Source: JAGDMJ01 sp963809695 | GTDB lineage: Bacteria; Bacteroidota; Ignavibacteria; UBA10030; UBA6906 | Length of the DNA stretch: 64,000 nucleotides | Assembly: GCA_963809695.1 (NCBI GenBank) | Contig: CAWEKI010000010.1 | Span: forward strand, 248,001-312,000 | Direction: 5' to 3' | Shown here: one piece after another, positions 26,038 through 35,152 of the stretch | Layout of the letters: every line of letters starts with the position of its first letter | How positions within the stretch are numbered: the first letter of the stretch is position 1 | Made by a program: the position numbers and the translations under genes | The notes under the pieces: generated by a model | Seen by the model: the letters and a program-made list of their open reading frames with translations, nothing else | Database searches by the model: none | Told to the model about the DNA's origin: nothing

Positions 26038-26927
26038 TGAGCAACTGGCCTCTTCTCGATCGCATTCGGCACAGTGACAGGAATGGCTATTGGCTTGTCC
26101 TTCCCTACATGCTATTCTTCTGTGCTTTCGTGGCATACCCGTTGGTTTTCTCCATTGTTCTGATCTTTCATCGCTGGAACATTGTTTCGCCGATGCAATG
26201 GATTGGCTTGAAGAACTTTTCCCGCTTGCTCGATGACCCGCTATTCTGGAAGTCCCTGGTGAACACGCTGACATTCCTCCTGATCCACATCCCTTTGCAG
26301 GTGCTGGTGGCGCTTGGCCTGGCTCTCCTGCTGAACTCCAAAATCCCAGGCCGCGGATTCTTCCGGGCAATCTATTTCCTCCCCGTAGTCGTCTCTGGCG
26401 TCGCCGTGACGATTCTTTGGCAACAGCTCTATTCGTACGATTACGGTGTCTTGAACGCGATCCTGGCGCAATTGCATCTTCCTCGCGTCCCGTGGCTAAT
26501 CGATCCCGGCATGGCGATGCCATCCATTGCCATTATGGCCACCTGGAAAAATGTCGGGATCTACATCGTACTCTTTCTTGTGGGCTTGCAGAATATTCCC
26601 AAAGAGTTGTATGAAGCTGCGAGCCTCGACGGCGCGAAACCATCGGGACAGTTTCGCCACATTACGCTTCCCATGCTGAATCCCACGATTATTGTGATCA
26701 TCGTTCTCTCCACGATCGGCGGGTTTTCTCTTTTCATCGAGCCATACGTGCTCACCGGAGGAGGCCCCTTGCAGAGCACCCTCTCCGGCATGCTCTACAT
26801 TTACAATCAGGGATTCTACTTCGGCCACATGGGGTACGCTGCGACGCTGGGATTTGTGTACGCTCTCGTGATCCTGCTGGTCGTCGTGATCCAGCGGCGG
26901 GTGATTGAGAGGGAGAGCGTATCATGA
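26034..26927 (+). CDS. ABC sugar transporter permease (MalF/UgpA type)
   Basis: 297 aa with six hydrophobic segments. The coupling loop EAASLDGAKPSGQFRHITLP (about 195-215) is the EAA motif that contacts the ATPase. The N-terminal YMLFFCAFVAYPLVFSIVLIF segment is typical. The start overlaps the stop of the binding-protein gene and the stop overlaps the next permease start, so the three are coupled. Confidence 0.94.
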   Translation: MMSNWPLLDRIRHSDRNGYWLVLPYMLFFCAFVAYPLVFSIVLIFHRWNIVSPMQWIGLKNFSRLLDDPLFWKSLVNTLTFLLIHIPLQVLVALGLALLLNSKIPGRGFFRAIYFLPVVVSGVAVTILWQQLYSYDYGVLNAILAQLHLPRVPWLIDPGMAMPSIAIMATWKNVGIYIVLFLVGLQNIPKELYEAASLDGAKPSGQFRHITLPMLNPTIIVIIVLSTIGGFSLFIEPYVLTGGGPLQSTLSGMLYIYNQGFYFGHMGYAATLGFVYALVILLVVVIQRRVIERESVS

Positions 26928-27733
26928 AAACGACGCTCAAATTCCTCATCCTCATCGTTGGCGCAGCCGTTTTCGCGTACCCTTTTCTCTGGATGATAGC
27001 GGGATCAATCAAGCCGGAGCAAGAGATCGGCCAATTGGGGCTCTGGTCCAATCACTTCACCACGGAGAGCTACGAGCTTGTCCTGACAAAAATCCCAATT
27101 GGGCGGGCTTTCCTCAACAGCCTCATCGTCTCCCTTTCCACCACCTGCTCCGTCGTGCTTTTCGGCTCGATGGCAGGATACGCTCTAGCGAAACTGCGCT
27201 TCCTTGGCAAGACGGGCCTCTATATTTTGATCCTGTTCACGATGATGATTCCTTTTCAGATCGTGCTGATCCCTCAGTATATTCTGATGGTAAAGCTCGG
27301 GTGGACCGACACGTACCTCTCGCTGATCGCCCCGACCATGATGAGTGCATTTGGCATTATCCTTTTCCGGCAATTCTTCATGGCCGTGCCGAATGCGCTG
27401 ATCGATGCCGCACGCATCGACGGGTGCTCCGAGATGCGCATCCTTTTCCAGGTGATCTGGCCCCTCTCACGCCCGGTGGTCATGACCGTCGGCCTCTTGA
27501 CCTTCATGACGAGTTGGAACGAGGTCCTCTGGCCGCTGATGGTTGTCCGCGAACGATCCCTCATGACCATGCCGCAGATTGTGACCATCTTCACCATCGG
27601 GGGAGAGGCAGAATCGCAGCTCGGGTCTCTTCTGGCTGCTGCAACGCTTCTGTCTCTTCCGGTCATTGTTTCGTACGCATTTTTCCAGCGTTACTTCATC
27701 GAGAGCATGGCATCCACTGGTATCAAAGGATGA
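26924..27733 (+). CDS. ABC sugar transporter permease (MalG/UgpE type)
   Basis: 269 aa with six hydrophobic segments. AYPFLWMIAGSIKPEQE and the EAA-type motif DAARIDGCSEMRILFQVIWP (about 163-182) mark the MalG class. It pairs with the preceding permease. The partner ATPase must come from elsewhere in the genome. Confidence 0.94.
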   Translation: MKTTLKFLILIVGAAVFAYPFLWMIAGSIKPEQEIGQLGLWSNHFTTESYELVLTKIPIGRAFLNSLIVSLSTTCSVVLFGSMAGYALAKLRFLGKTGLYILILFTMMIPFQIVLIPQYILMVKLGWTDTYLSLIAPTMMSAFGIILFRQFFMAVPNALIDAARIDGCSEMRILFQVIWPLSRPVVMTVGLLTFMTSWNEVLWPLMVVRERSLMTMPQIVTIFTIGGEAESQLGSLLAAATLLSLPVIVSYAFFQRYFIESMASTGIKG

Positions 27734-27746
27734 AGGGAAGGATTTC

Positions 27747-30011
27747 ATGAGAAAGCTCCATTACTCGTACCCCGTTGACACGCTGTCGCTGGGCTCAAGC
27801 CTCGGAAATCCCACCGCCTGGGCAACTCTTGATCCGCTTTCTGACCTGAAAGGGCTCTGGAGCTCCTTTGACAACCGTTACTATGCGGGCGACTGGAGGC
27901 TGACGCTGGAGGTCCCTGGTTCGGTTCTCAAACCGACCGTGACGGTCTTCACGCCGGAATCACAAATGACGGCGTTCTCCGGGGGACACCTCCGAGTCGA
28001 AAAGACATTCTTCATCCCTTTCGCGGCTGCCGGAGGGTCGTCTCGCACTCCCGCCTTCTGCAGGTCTGCCATCATGCTCGTTCGTATCCTCAATGACGGG
28101 GCGGAGACAAGGAATGTGACCTGCCGGCACCGGCTGGTATTCCCGGCGGTTCCAAACGATCTCTTCACGAAGCAGCCACCAAAGCCTGAGACGGAAAAAC
28201 GCGTCGCCGTCAGGGAAGTCGAAGGCACGTGTGTCGTCACAACCGAGGGGTTCCCTTTGGAGGTCCGCGTTTTCGGTTCGGCGCTCCCGTGGAAGAGCTG
28301 CCGGGCTGATGACCGGAACGCTGAAGTTGAATACGTGCTCGGTGTGGAGGGAGGAGGGAGTGTTTCAGAAGTTGCCTTCACTCTGGCGTTTTCTGCGGAA
28401 GGAAGTGATGCGGCGAAAACAACGTACGACCAGTGCCGCGACGCGCGGTCACTCTTGAAACTGAGCGGCGAAACATACGCGGAACTGCTCTCGCGGTCGG
28501 AAATTGTCACTCCGGAGCCGGTTATCAACCGGGGGCTTCAATGGGCGAAAGTGAACACGCTTCGCGTGCAACACCAATACAGGGGCGGACTCGCGTTCAC
28601 AAATGATCCTCCGCAGGATATCGTCGTGATCCGGGATCTCGGATGGTATGTTTTTGGCGCGGACTACGTGACGCCTGATTATTGCCGGGAGCTGCTGAAT
28701 TTTGGAGAGCGTTATGGATATCACGAAGGGGGGAAGCTGACAGAGTACCTGCATGCCGATGAAGTCCCCCCTGCACGCCATGACTACAGCCTGAATATCA
28801 ATGACGACACACCGCTGTTCGTAGAGGCGCTTTATCACCATGCTGTAACCTGCCTGAACGATGCAAACCTGGGGCATGTCTATGAGTTGATGCGGCGCTC
28901 CGCCGACTGGATTCTAGCGCAGAGGACTGACGGGCTGGTGCGATGCAACGCCGACGGGACCAGCGTTTGGGGGATCTGCAGCTGGCGGAATATCATCGAA
29001 GGATACAATCTCACCGGCGCCGTCACGGAGATCAACGCGGAGTGCTATCATGCGCTGCTGCTAACCGGCACCGTTGCCAGGAAGATCGGCCGTATGGAAG
29101 ATGCTGACCGCTATAGCAACGCAGCGGAAGCCTTGAAGAATGCCATCAACTCACTTCTGGTGTCCGAAAAGACCCGCCTGTATATGCTTAATCTGGACAA
29201 TGCGGGGGTGCCCCATCATGATGTCACCGGGGACCTGATCTTCCCGGTGCTGTTCGAAGTGGCAGGCCCAGAGCGAACTGAGGCAATTCTCAAGGCATTG
29301 ACGACGCCTGACATGTGGACGCCGTGGGGAGTCCGTACCGTGCACCCTATGGATCAGAGGTACGATCCGGAATTCGGCTACCAGCTTGTGGGTGGCGTCT
29401 GGCCCAACCTTACGGCCTGGATTTCCTTCTGTCTACGGAAAAATGCTCCGGAGAAAATGGTCGAAGGGATGACGAACATCTTTCGTGTTTGCGAACCAAG
29501 AACGCCAAGGGAAGCGGGGAACATCGTTCCGGGAGAATTTGCGGAGCGGTTCCATGGTGAAAAATGTGTGAGTCTCGGGATGCCCCTCAGTCCCTGGACG
29601 CCGCCGACGTATATGTGGCTGGGCATTGAAGGGTTGCTTGGCGTTGCTCCGAGTCTGTCGGGACTGGAGATCAATCCATCGATACCTGCAGCGTGGGAGT
29701 GGATCGCCGTAAAAGACCTTTTGTACCGTGGAGAAACGATCGATGCTTTCCTTTTCGGGGGTACGCTCTATGCTACGCGCCCCGTGACGACCGATTATGC
29801 TCTCCGGGTGGGGAGCAAGGTCAAAACCTCCTGCCGTGGTGAAGACATTTTCGCGATCGCGATGAAGGTAGGAGTGGAGACTTTGGTTTTCGTGTGCTCC
29901 GATGAGGGCGGGAAGGGCACGGTTCTGGTGGAGACGGGCTCGACAGTGATCAAGAAAGACGTAACGATCGAACGGGGCGGAGCATCATTAACCCGATTGG
30001 GGGTAGTATGA
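27747..30011 (+). CDS. Cytoplasmic six-hairpin glycosidase-like protein (amylo-1,6-glucosidase/GH63-like)
   Basis: 754 aa from ATG 27747, with GGAAGGA at 27735-27741; the longer frame runs into the permease gene. No signal peptide, so it is cytosolic and sits downstream of the importer. A beta-rich N-terminal part (1-260) precedes an (alpha/alpha)6-barrel (about 280-680): FTNDPPQDIVVIRDLGWYVFG, INDDTPLFVEALYHHAVTC, LMRRSADWILAQRTDGLVRC, GGVWPNLTAWISFC and PPTYMWLGIEGLLG. These resemble glycogen-debranching/GH63-type enzymes; family and linkage cannot be fixed. It should trim imported oligosaccharides. Confidence 0.75.
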   Translation: MRKLHYSYPVDTLSLGSSLGNPTAWATLDPLSDLKGLWSSFDNRYYAGDWRLTLEVPGSVLKPTVTVFTPESQMTAFSGGHLRVEKTFFIPFAAAGGSSRTPAFCRSAIMLVRILNDGAETRNVTCRHRLVFPAVPNDLFTKQPPKPETEKRVAVREVEGTCVVTTEGFPLEVRVFGSALPWKSCRADDRNAEVEYVLGVEGGGSVSEVAFTLAFSAEGSDAAKTTYDQCRDARSLLKLSGETYAELLSRSEIVTPEPVINRGLQWAKVNTLRVQHQYRGGLAFTNDPPQDIVVIRDLGWYVFGADYVTPDYCRELLNFGERYGYHEGGKLTEYLHADEVPPARHDYSLNINDDTPLFVEALYHHAVTCLNDANLGHVYELMRRSADWILAQRTDGLVRCNADGTSVWGICSWRNIIEGYNLTGAVTEINAECYHALLLTGTVARKIGRMEDADRYSNAAEALKNAINSLLVSEKTRLYMLNLDNAGVPHHDVTGDLIFPVLFEVAGPERTEAILKALTTPDMWTPWGVRTVHPMDQRYDPEFGYQLVGGVWPNLTAWISFCLRKNAPEKMVEGMTNIFRVCEPRTPREAGNIVPGEFAERFHGEKCVSLGMPLSPWTPPTYMWLGIEGLLGVAPSLSGLEINPSIPAAWEWIAVKDLLYRGETIDAFLFGGTLYATRPVTTDYALRVGSKVKTSCRGEDIFAIAMKVGVETLVFVCSDEGGKGTVLVETGSTVIKKDVTIERGGASLTRLGVV

Positions 30012-32584
30012 AACGCGGGGCCAAGCATTTTTGGATTGCGCATATGCTATTGCCTGGCTGGGCATGCGCCATGCTCATGCTTGATGCCTGGGCCGGGCAG
30101 AGCGCCCCGGAGACTCGGTTCAGCGGCAGGTTCGGCCAGGTTGAGGTAGGGGGCAGATATGCGGGAGCGGAGTTCCATGGCAGCCGACCGCTCCCTGCCC
30201 GCATCAGTTTGTTCTATCCCGTTGCGAACAGTATTGACCTGAGCACGGACTACTGGAAACGAGGGGAATCGAGGCCGATGGTGGTTGGCATCGGGGTTGA
30301 CGGCGGGCGCCGCCGCTGGGTCGGGAAGGAGGGGTGGGAGTATTCTGTAAGCCCACATAGGGTTCAGTTCACACGCAGTGAAGACGGCCTGGATTTCCGG
30401 ATGTCCTATGAATTCTGCCTGAATGAACCGGCGATGGTCTACATGCTTTGCATACGCAACCGTACATCCCGCGCTGTCCGGCTCGAAGCGTACACTCACC
30501 TGAAAGCCACGCTTCGCACCTGCCAGACATATGCGCGGCTCGACTCGGCATCAACGGCAGTAAGTGCGGCCGGCACGACCCTTATGGCGCAATTCCCGGA
30601 ACCACAGGCCGGGATGACCTGCCTTTTTGTGGGTAATGCGGGAGCGGTGCCTGCATCCTGGACCACCGATGCAGGTGAGCTGGGGATTGCCGACAGTGGC
30701 GCATCCCGCTGGGTGGACTCAGGCTTGGTGCTTGGCCGCCGCATTTTCACCAACGGTGCCCGCGGCAATGCCGCGGCAGCATTCGTCTATGATCAGCAGG
30801 TGCAGCCCGGAGATTCCATGTTGATTATCCAATACATCGCAAGCTGCAAACCTGAGGAAGCCGACGCTCTGGACCGGCGGCTGGCTGCCACCTGGGCCAA
30901 AGAGGTTCAGGCATATGATGAATTGGTCCAAAAGAAAGCATACGAAGATTTCACGATGAGAACCGGCGATGCCTGGGTGGACAGTTCCATAGCGTGGGCA
31001 CGCGCCATTCTTGCGGCCAATGCACACTACCTCAATGGGGCAATAGTTCCCATGCCATGCCCGGCGGAGTACAATTTCTTTTTCACGCACGACGTCCTTC
31101 TGACCGACCTGGCCGCGGTGAACTTCGACCCGGAACGCGTGCAGCGGGACCTCCTTTACATCATGTCTCTTTCAGCGGGCAACATCATCCCGCACGCGTA
31201 CTACTGGAGAGACGATGGCTTCAAAACCGAAATGTGCACCCCGGACAACTGGAATCATCTCTGGTTCATCCTGCTGAACGGCAGTTACCTGAGGCATACG
31301 GCAGACACAGCAACAGCGACACATCTCTATCCCTTGGTCACGAAATCCCTTACAGAGATTCTACGACAGAGGAAGCCCGATGGTCTCATGTATGCCTTCC
31401 GGCCCGACTGGTGGGACATTGGCCGCAACGAGGGCCCCCGCGCGTTCATTACGATCCTGACGATTCGCGCACTGCGGGAATATGAGTTCATCAGCTCATT
31501 TCTCGGGCTGAGCCAGAACAAGCTGGCCGGTTATGAGCGGATGGCTGACGAGATGCAGATAGCCCTCGTGTCACGCCTCTGGGATGCAAAACTCGGGTAC
31601 CTGATCAATTTCAATGGGAATAAAGAAGATACGCACTATTACATGGGGTCGCTTCTGGCCCCGTCATTCGGGCTTCTTCCTGTGAAGAATGCCCGCGCCA
31701 TGATGGAGACGGCCTCGAAAGTTCTCGTGGCTCCGAGCATTGGCGTCCGGACGGTTTTTCCCGTAGATTTCAATACGGACTCCGTGCGTGCATTCTTCAG
31801 ACTGGTGGGCAATGAGGCGGGCGATCCCTACCTGTACGCGAATGGCGGTGTCTGGCCGCACAACAATGCCTGGTACACGCTTGGACTGCAGTCTACCGGA
31901 AGCTTGAGCCAATCATTCAAGTTCTTTAAGCAGACCATGACCCTGGAAGGCATCGTGCACAGCCCCATGGGGCATCCGGCAATGTACGAATATCGTTACT
32001 CCGATCCCTCTTCGCCGGAGTATGGGAGGATCGACAAGCCGTCGTTCCTCTGGGCCGGCGGGTTCTATCTGTTCACCCTCTATCACCTTCTTGGTGTTAC
32101 CGAGAGTGAGTGGAACATCTCGATCGGGGGCGGAGTGCCTGATGACCTGAGATCCGCGCAGTATGATCTCTGGTTCCTCGGGCGGAAGAGCGTGGAACAA
32201 CGCGGCACGGGGGCAGAAGTACAAACGCTGACGACCGACGGGAAAGCACTTGCTTCGCGGGTCTTGCCGATGGATATGGCGCAGTCGCACAGATGGAACG
32301 CGAACCTCGGCAAAGCAACCGGTCCATATTTGGATCGCGTCAATGCCATCGTACGGTCCGTCTCCATGGACAAGACGGGGCGGAAACTGAAGGTAGACTT
32401 GAGTTCATTCGACGGGCACAAGGTCGTTGCGAAGGTGGTGTCGCCCCGGCCCCCGGTGAGAGCCACCGTGGACGGACGGGTGAAGGTCTTCAGACGAACT
32501 GCTCCCTCAACGAGCGGGACACAGGGGTACGAGATTGCCTTTACCGGGAAGGGAGGGAGTCAGATTCTTGAAGTGTCATTCTAG
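30008..32584 (+). CDS. Exported (alpha/alpha)6-barrel glycosidase-like protein
   Basis: 858 aa. The start overlaps the previous stop (ATGA). A hydrophobic N-terminal segment (FWIAHMLLPGWACAMLMLDAW, cleavage near AGQSAP) suggests export. The N-terminal beta-domain (40-300) is followed by a helical barrel with FTHDVLLTDLAAVNFDPERV (about 358-377), YYWRDDGFKTEMCTPDNWNHLW, FRPDWWDIGRNEGPRAF, NGGVWPHNNAWYTLGLQS and KPSFLWAGGFYLFTLYHLLG. This resembles six-hairpin enzymes including GH94/GH36-like proteins, without a clear family match. A periplasmic enzyme for oligosaccharides is the best guess. Confidence 0.72.
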   Translation: MKRGAKHFWIAHMLLPGWACAMLMLDAWAGQSAPETRFSGRFGQVEVGGRYAGAEFHGSRPLPARISLFYPVANSIDLSTDYWKRGESRPMVVGIGVDGGRRRWVGKEGWEYSVSPHRVQFTRSEDGLDFRMSYEFCLNEPAMVYMLCIRNRTSRAVRLEAYTHLKATLRTCQTYARLDSASTAVSAAGTTLMAQFPEPQAGMTCLFVGNAGAVPASWTTDAGELGIADSGASRWVDSGLVLGRRIFTNGARGNAAAAFVYDQQVQPGDSMLIIQYIASCKPEEADALDRRLAATWAKEVQAYDELVQKKAYEDFTMRTGDAWVDSSIAWARAILAANAHYLNGAIVPMPCPAEYNFFFTHDVLLTDLAAVNFDPERVQRDLLYIMSLSAGNIIPHAYYWRDDGFKTEMCTPDNWNHLWFILLNGSYLRHTADTATATHLYPLVTKSLTEILRQRKPDGLMYAFRPDWWDIGRNEGPRAFITILTIRALREYEFISSFLGLSQNKLAGYERMADEMQIALVSRLWDAKLGYLINFNGNKEDTHYYMGSLLAPSFGLLPVKNARAMMETASKVLVAPSIGVRTVFPVDFNTDSVRAFFRLVGNEAGDPYLYANGGVWPHNNAWYTLGLQSTGSLSQSFKFFKQTMTLEGIVHSPMGHPAMYEYRYSDPSSPEYGRIDKPSFLWAGGFYLFTLYHLLGVTESEWNISIGGGVPDDLRSAQYDLWFLGRKSVEQRGTGAEVQTLTTDGKALASRVLPMDMAQSHRWNANLGKATGPYLDRVNAIVRSVSMDKTGRKLKVDLSSFDGHKVVAKVVSPRPPVRATVDGRVKVFRRTAPSTSGTQGYEIAFTGKGGSQILEVSF

Positions 32585-32644
32585 CCAGGCACAAGACGAA
32601 CACAAGGAACACCGAGAACTCAAAAGTTTACAGAGAAGAGAATA

Positions 32645-33670
32645 ATGCAAGCAGCCCTTTTTGAAAAGCCTCATTCGCTCCGGGTTACCGACAAACCTCT
32701 CCGCAAGATTCGTGAGGGGGAGATCCTGATCAAAGTAGAGGCGTGCGGTATTTGCGGCACCGACGTGCACATTGTCGAAGGCACCGCGCGGTCCACGCCT
32801 CCCGTGGTGCTCGGACACGAATACGCGGGGATCGTGGACGATGCAGGCTCAATATCGGCATCGTTACCGGCGGCAAAAGAAGGAGTGCGGGTAGCTGTGG
32901 ACCCGAATATCGCATGCGGGACCTGCTACTATTGTCGCCGCGGCCTGATTCATCTCTGCAGCAACTTGCGCGCCCTGGGCGTAGACATCGACGGCGGGAT
33001 GGCGGAGTATTGTATTGTTCCTGCACATCAGGCCTACCTCCTTCCGTCTGACATGGCTCCGGAGGTCTCCGCTTTCGTGGAGCCCCTCTCCTGCGCCATC
33101 CATGGGATCGACCGGGCGAATATCCGTGCGGGGGATGTCGTGGTCATCCTGGGGGGAGGAACGATCGGGTTGTTAATGCTGCAGCTTGCGAAGCACGCCG
33201 GCGCCTCCGCAGTTATTGTTGTGGAACCGCTGGCAGACAAGCGTGCTCTCGCGGCGCTCCTCGGAGCATGGGCGACAATCGATCCCGGCGCCGAAAACGT
33301 CCGGGCAGCTGTCCTTGACCGCACCCCGGAAGGGCCCGACGTGGTCATCGAGTGTGTAGGAAAAGCGGCGACGATGCAGCTGGCCGTCCAGTTGGCACGG
33401 CGGGGAGGGACCGTAGAATTCTTCGGCGTGAGCCCCCTCGGGGCGACAATTCCGGTCGAGCCGAATCTCGTCTATTTCAAGGAGCTCTCGATCGTCGGGT
33501 CCTATGTGAATCCCCATACCTTCGACCGGTCCATTGCCGTGCTTCGAACCGGCGCGGTCAATGTCGGTCAGTTCGTAATCCACAATTTTCCTCTTGCCGG
33601 TGTGCACGAGGCGCTCAGCCATCAGAAAGAGGGAAAAACACTCAAGAGCATTATCAGGCCGAATCTCTGA
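32645..33670 (+). CDS. Zinc-dependent medium-chain dehydrogenase
   Basis: 341 aa. Catalytic-zinc segments GICGTDVHIVEG (about 36-47) and GHEYAG (about 58-63), a structural zinc loop CGTCYYCRRGLIHLC (about 92-106), and the Rossmann motif GGGTIGLL (about 170). This places it with sorbitol/threonine dehydrogenase-like MDR enzymes (NAD(P)+-dependent oxidation of a polyol or sugar alcohol). It lies inside the glycan locus, so a sugar or polyol from the glycan is the likely substrate. Confidence 0.9.
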   Translation: MQAALFEKPHSLRVTDKPLRKIREGEILIKVEACGICGTDVHIVEGTARSTPPVVLGHEYAGIVDDAGSISASLPAAKEGVRVAVDPNIACGTCYYCRRGLIHLCSNLRALGVDIDGGMAEYCIVPAHQAYLLPSDMAPEVSAFVEPLSCAIHGIDRANIRAGDVVVILGGGTIGLLMLQLAKHAGASAVIVVEPLADKRALAALLGAWATIDPGAENVRAAVLDRTPEGPDVVIECVGKAATMQLAVQLARRGGTVEFFGVSPLGATIPVEPNLVYFKELSIVGSYVNPHTFDRSIAVLRTGAVNVGQFVIHNFPLAGVHEALSHQKEGKTLKSIIRPNL

Positions 33671-33688
33671 ATCGTAGGATGGTTCTTC

Positions 33689-35131
33689 ATGAAAACAATG
33701 ATCCCTCTTGCCCTGAGCATGGTCCTGCTGGCCGGCTGTGCGCAGCCGGACACGAAGGAAGAGTTCCCATCGCTCATTAACTTCAGTCACCTTGATCATC
33801 TTTCGGAAAGGATTGCCTTCCGCGGTGACAGTGTCACCATTGTGCACATCTATTCGAATTTTCCGGACTATGGTTGGGTGGGGGCTGCAGAATCGGGTCC
33901 GGAAGGAATCGCCTGCGTCGATGATGCCGCACGGGCGGCGGTGGTTTCTCTGCGTCACTATGAGCTGACGAAGGATGACGAAAGCCTGGCTAGAGCGCGC
34001 GGCCTGCTCTCATTTGTGGCCGATATGCAGACCGACGACGGCGACTTCTACAATTTCATCTTCGACGACCATTCCATCAATCAGACCGGTGTTACAAGCC
34101 AGAAATCGTTCGGCTGGTGGGGAGCGCGCGGCGTGTGGGCCATGGCCACAGGCTGCAGGGTGCTTGTCGGTGTGGATCCCTCGCTTGCTGGTGAGCTCGG
34201 CGAGCGCGTACGCCGATCCCTTCCTCGCATAGACAGCCTCCTGAAACCGTATGACCAGTCGGTTGTCACGCATGGGTTTCGCGTGCCCCAATGGCTTCCG
34301 TACGGCTCCGGTGCCGATGTCTCATCGGAGCTCATGCTCGGGTTGGCAGAATATGGCGTTGCCACGGGGGATACCGCAGCTGAACTGTGTCTCCGGAAAC
34401 TCGCTGATGGTCTGATGACCATGCAGGACGGCGATGAAGCGACATACCCATTCGGACTCCACCGCTCCTGGGAAACAATGTGGCATATGTGGGGGAATGG
34501 CCAGACGGAGGCCTTGTGCGTGGCCGGTCGACTCTTGCAGGACCGAAGAATGGTGGGGTCTGCCGAGCGTGAAGCACGTGGTTTTTACAGCCGCCTGCTC
34601 ATCAACGGGTTCTTCAAGGAGATGGACGTCGCGGATTCAACATCGCGCGTGCGGTTCGAACAAATCGCCTATGGGGTGCGTCCTATGGCTGTTGGGCTTG
34701 TCCGACTCTATGAAGTGACCGGGAAGCAGGAGTATCTCGTCATGGCAGGCCTGGCGGCATCCTGGCTGCTCGGTAACAATGTCCTGGGTGTGCCCATATA
34801 TGATCCGACTTCGGGGCGTTGCTATGATGGGATCAAGGATTCCGCGACGCTGAACCGGAATTCAGGGGCCGAATCCACGATCGAAGCTGTCGGAACCCTG
34901 TTGGAAGTAGAGCGCTATGATCTGTCGAAACAATTCATGCACGCCAGAAAGATCCGGAGCGTATCGTCCAGGGAGGTCCTGGCGGCGTTCTTCGCCGTTC
35001 CCGGTGGAGAGGAAGCGGTTGTGGCTGTCGAACTCAAGAGGAAGGCGCTCATTGTGCTGCACGGGGAGAAAGCACGACGCTACATGGAGAGAATCTCGAC
35101 ACGGGACAGGGAATCGAGAAGTGAGAAGTGA
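33689..35131 (+). CDS. Lipoprotein with alpha/alpha-toroid-like domain
   Basis: 480 aa with lipoprotein signal MKTMIPLALSMVLLAGC (lipobox LAGC, Cys17). The mature part reads like an alpha/alpha-barrel glycosidase or a related catalytic-looking scaffold: DDAARAAVVSLRHYELTKD, FVADMQTDDGDFYNFIF, SFGWWGARGVWAMATGC, HRSWETMWHMWGNGQTEAL and NRNSGAESTIEAVGTLLEV. I do not know a family with a defined activity. It sits on the membrane surface and belongs to the same transcription direction as its neighbours. Confidence 0.65.
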   Translation: MKTMIPLALSMVLLAGCAQPDTKEEFPSLINFSHLDHLSERIAFRGDSVTIVHIYSNFPDYGWVGAAESGPEGIACVDDAARAAVVSLRHYELTKDDESLARARGLLSFVADMQTDDGDFYNFIFDDHSINQTGVTSQKSFGWWGARGVWAMATGCRVLVGVDPSLAGELGERVRRSLPRIDSLLKPYDQSVVTHGFRVPQWLPYGSGADVSSELMLGLAEYGVATGDTAAELCLRKLADGLMTMQDGDEATYPFGLHRSWETMWHMWGNGQTEALCVAGRLLQDRRMVGSAEREARGFYSRLLINGFFKEMDVADSTSRVRFEQIAYGVRPMAVGLVRLYEVTGKQEYLVMAGLAASWLLGNNVLGVPIYDPTSGRCYDGIKDSATLNRNSGAESTIEAVGTLLEVERYDLSKQFMHARKIRSVSSREVLAAFFAVPGGEEAVVAVELKRKALIVLHGEKARRYMERISTRDRESRSEK

Positions 35132-35152
35132 GAATGAGAGTCAGGTGTGATT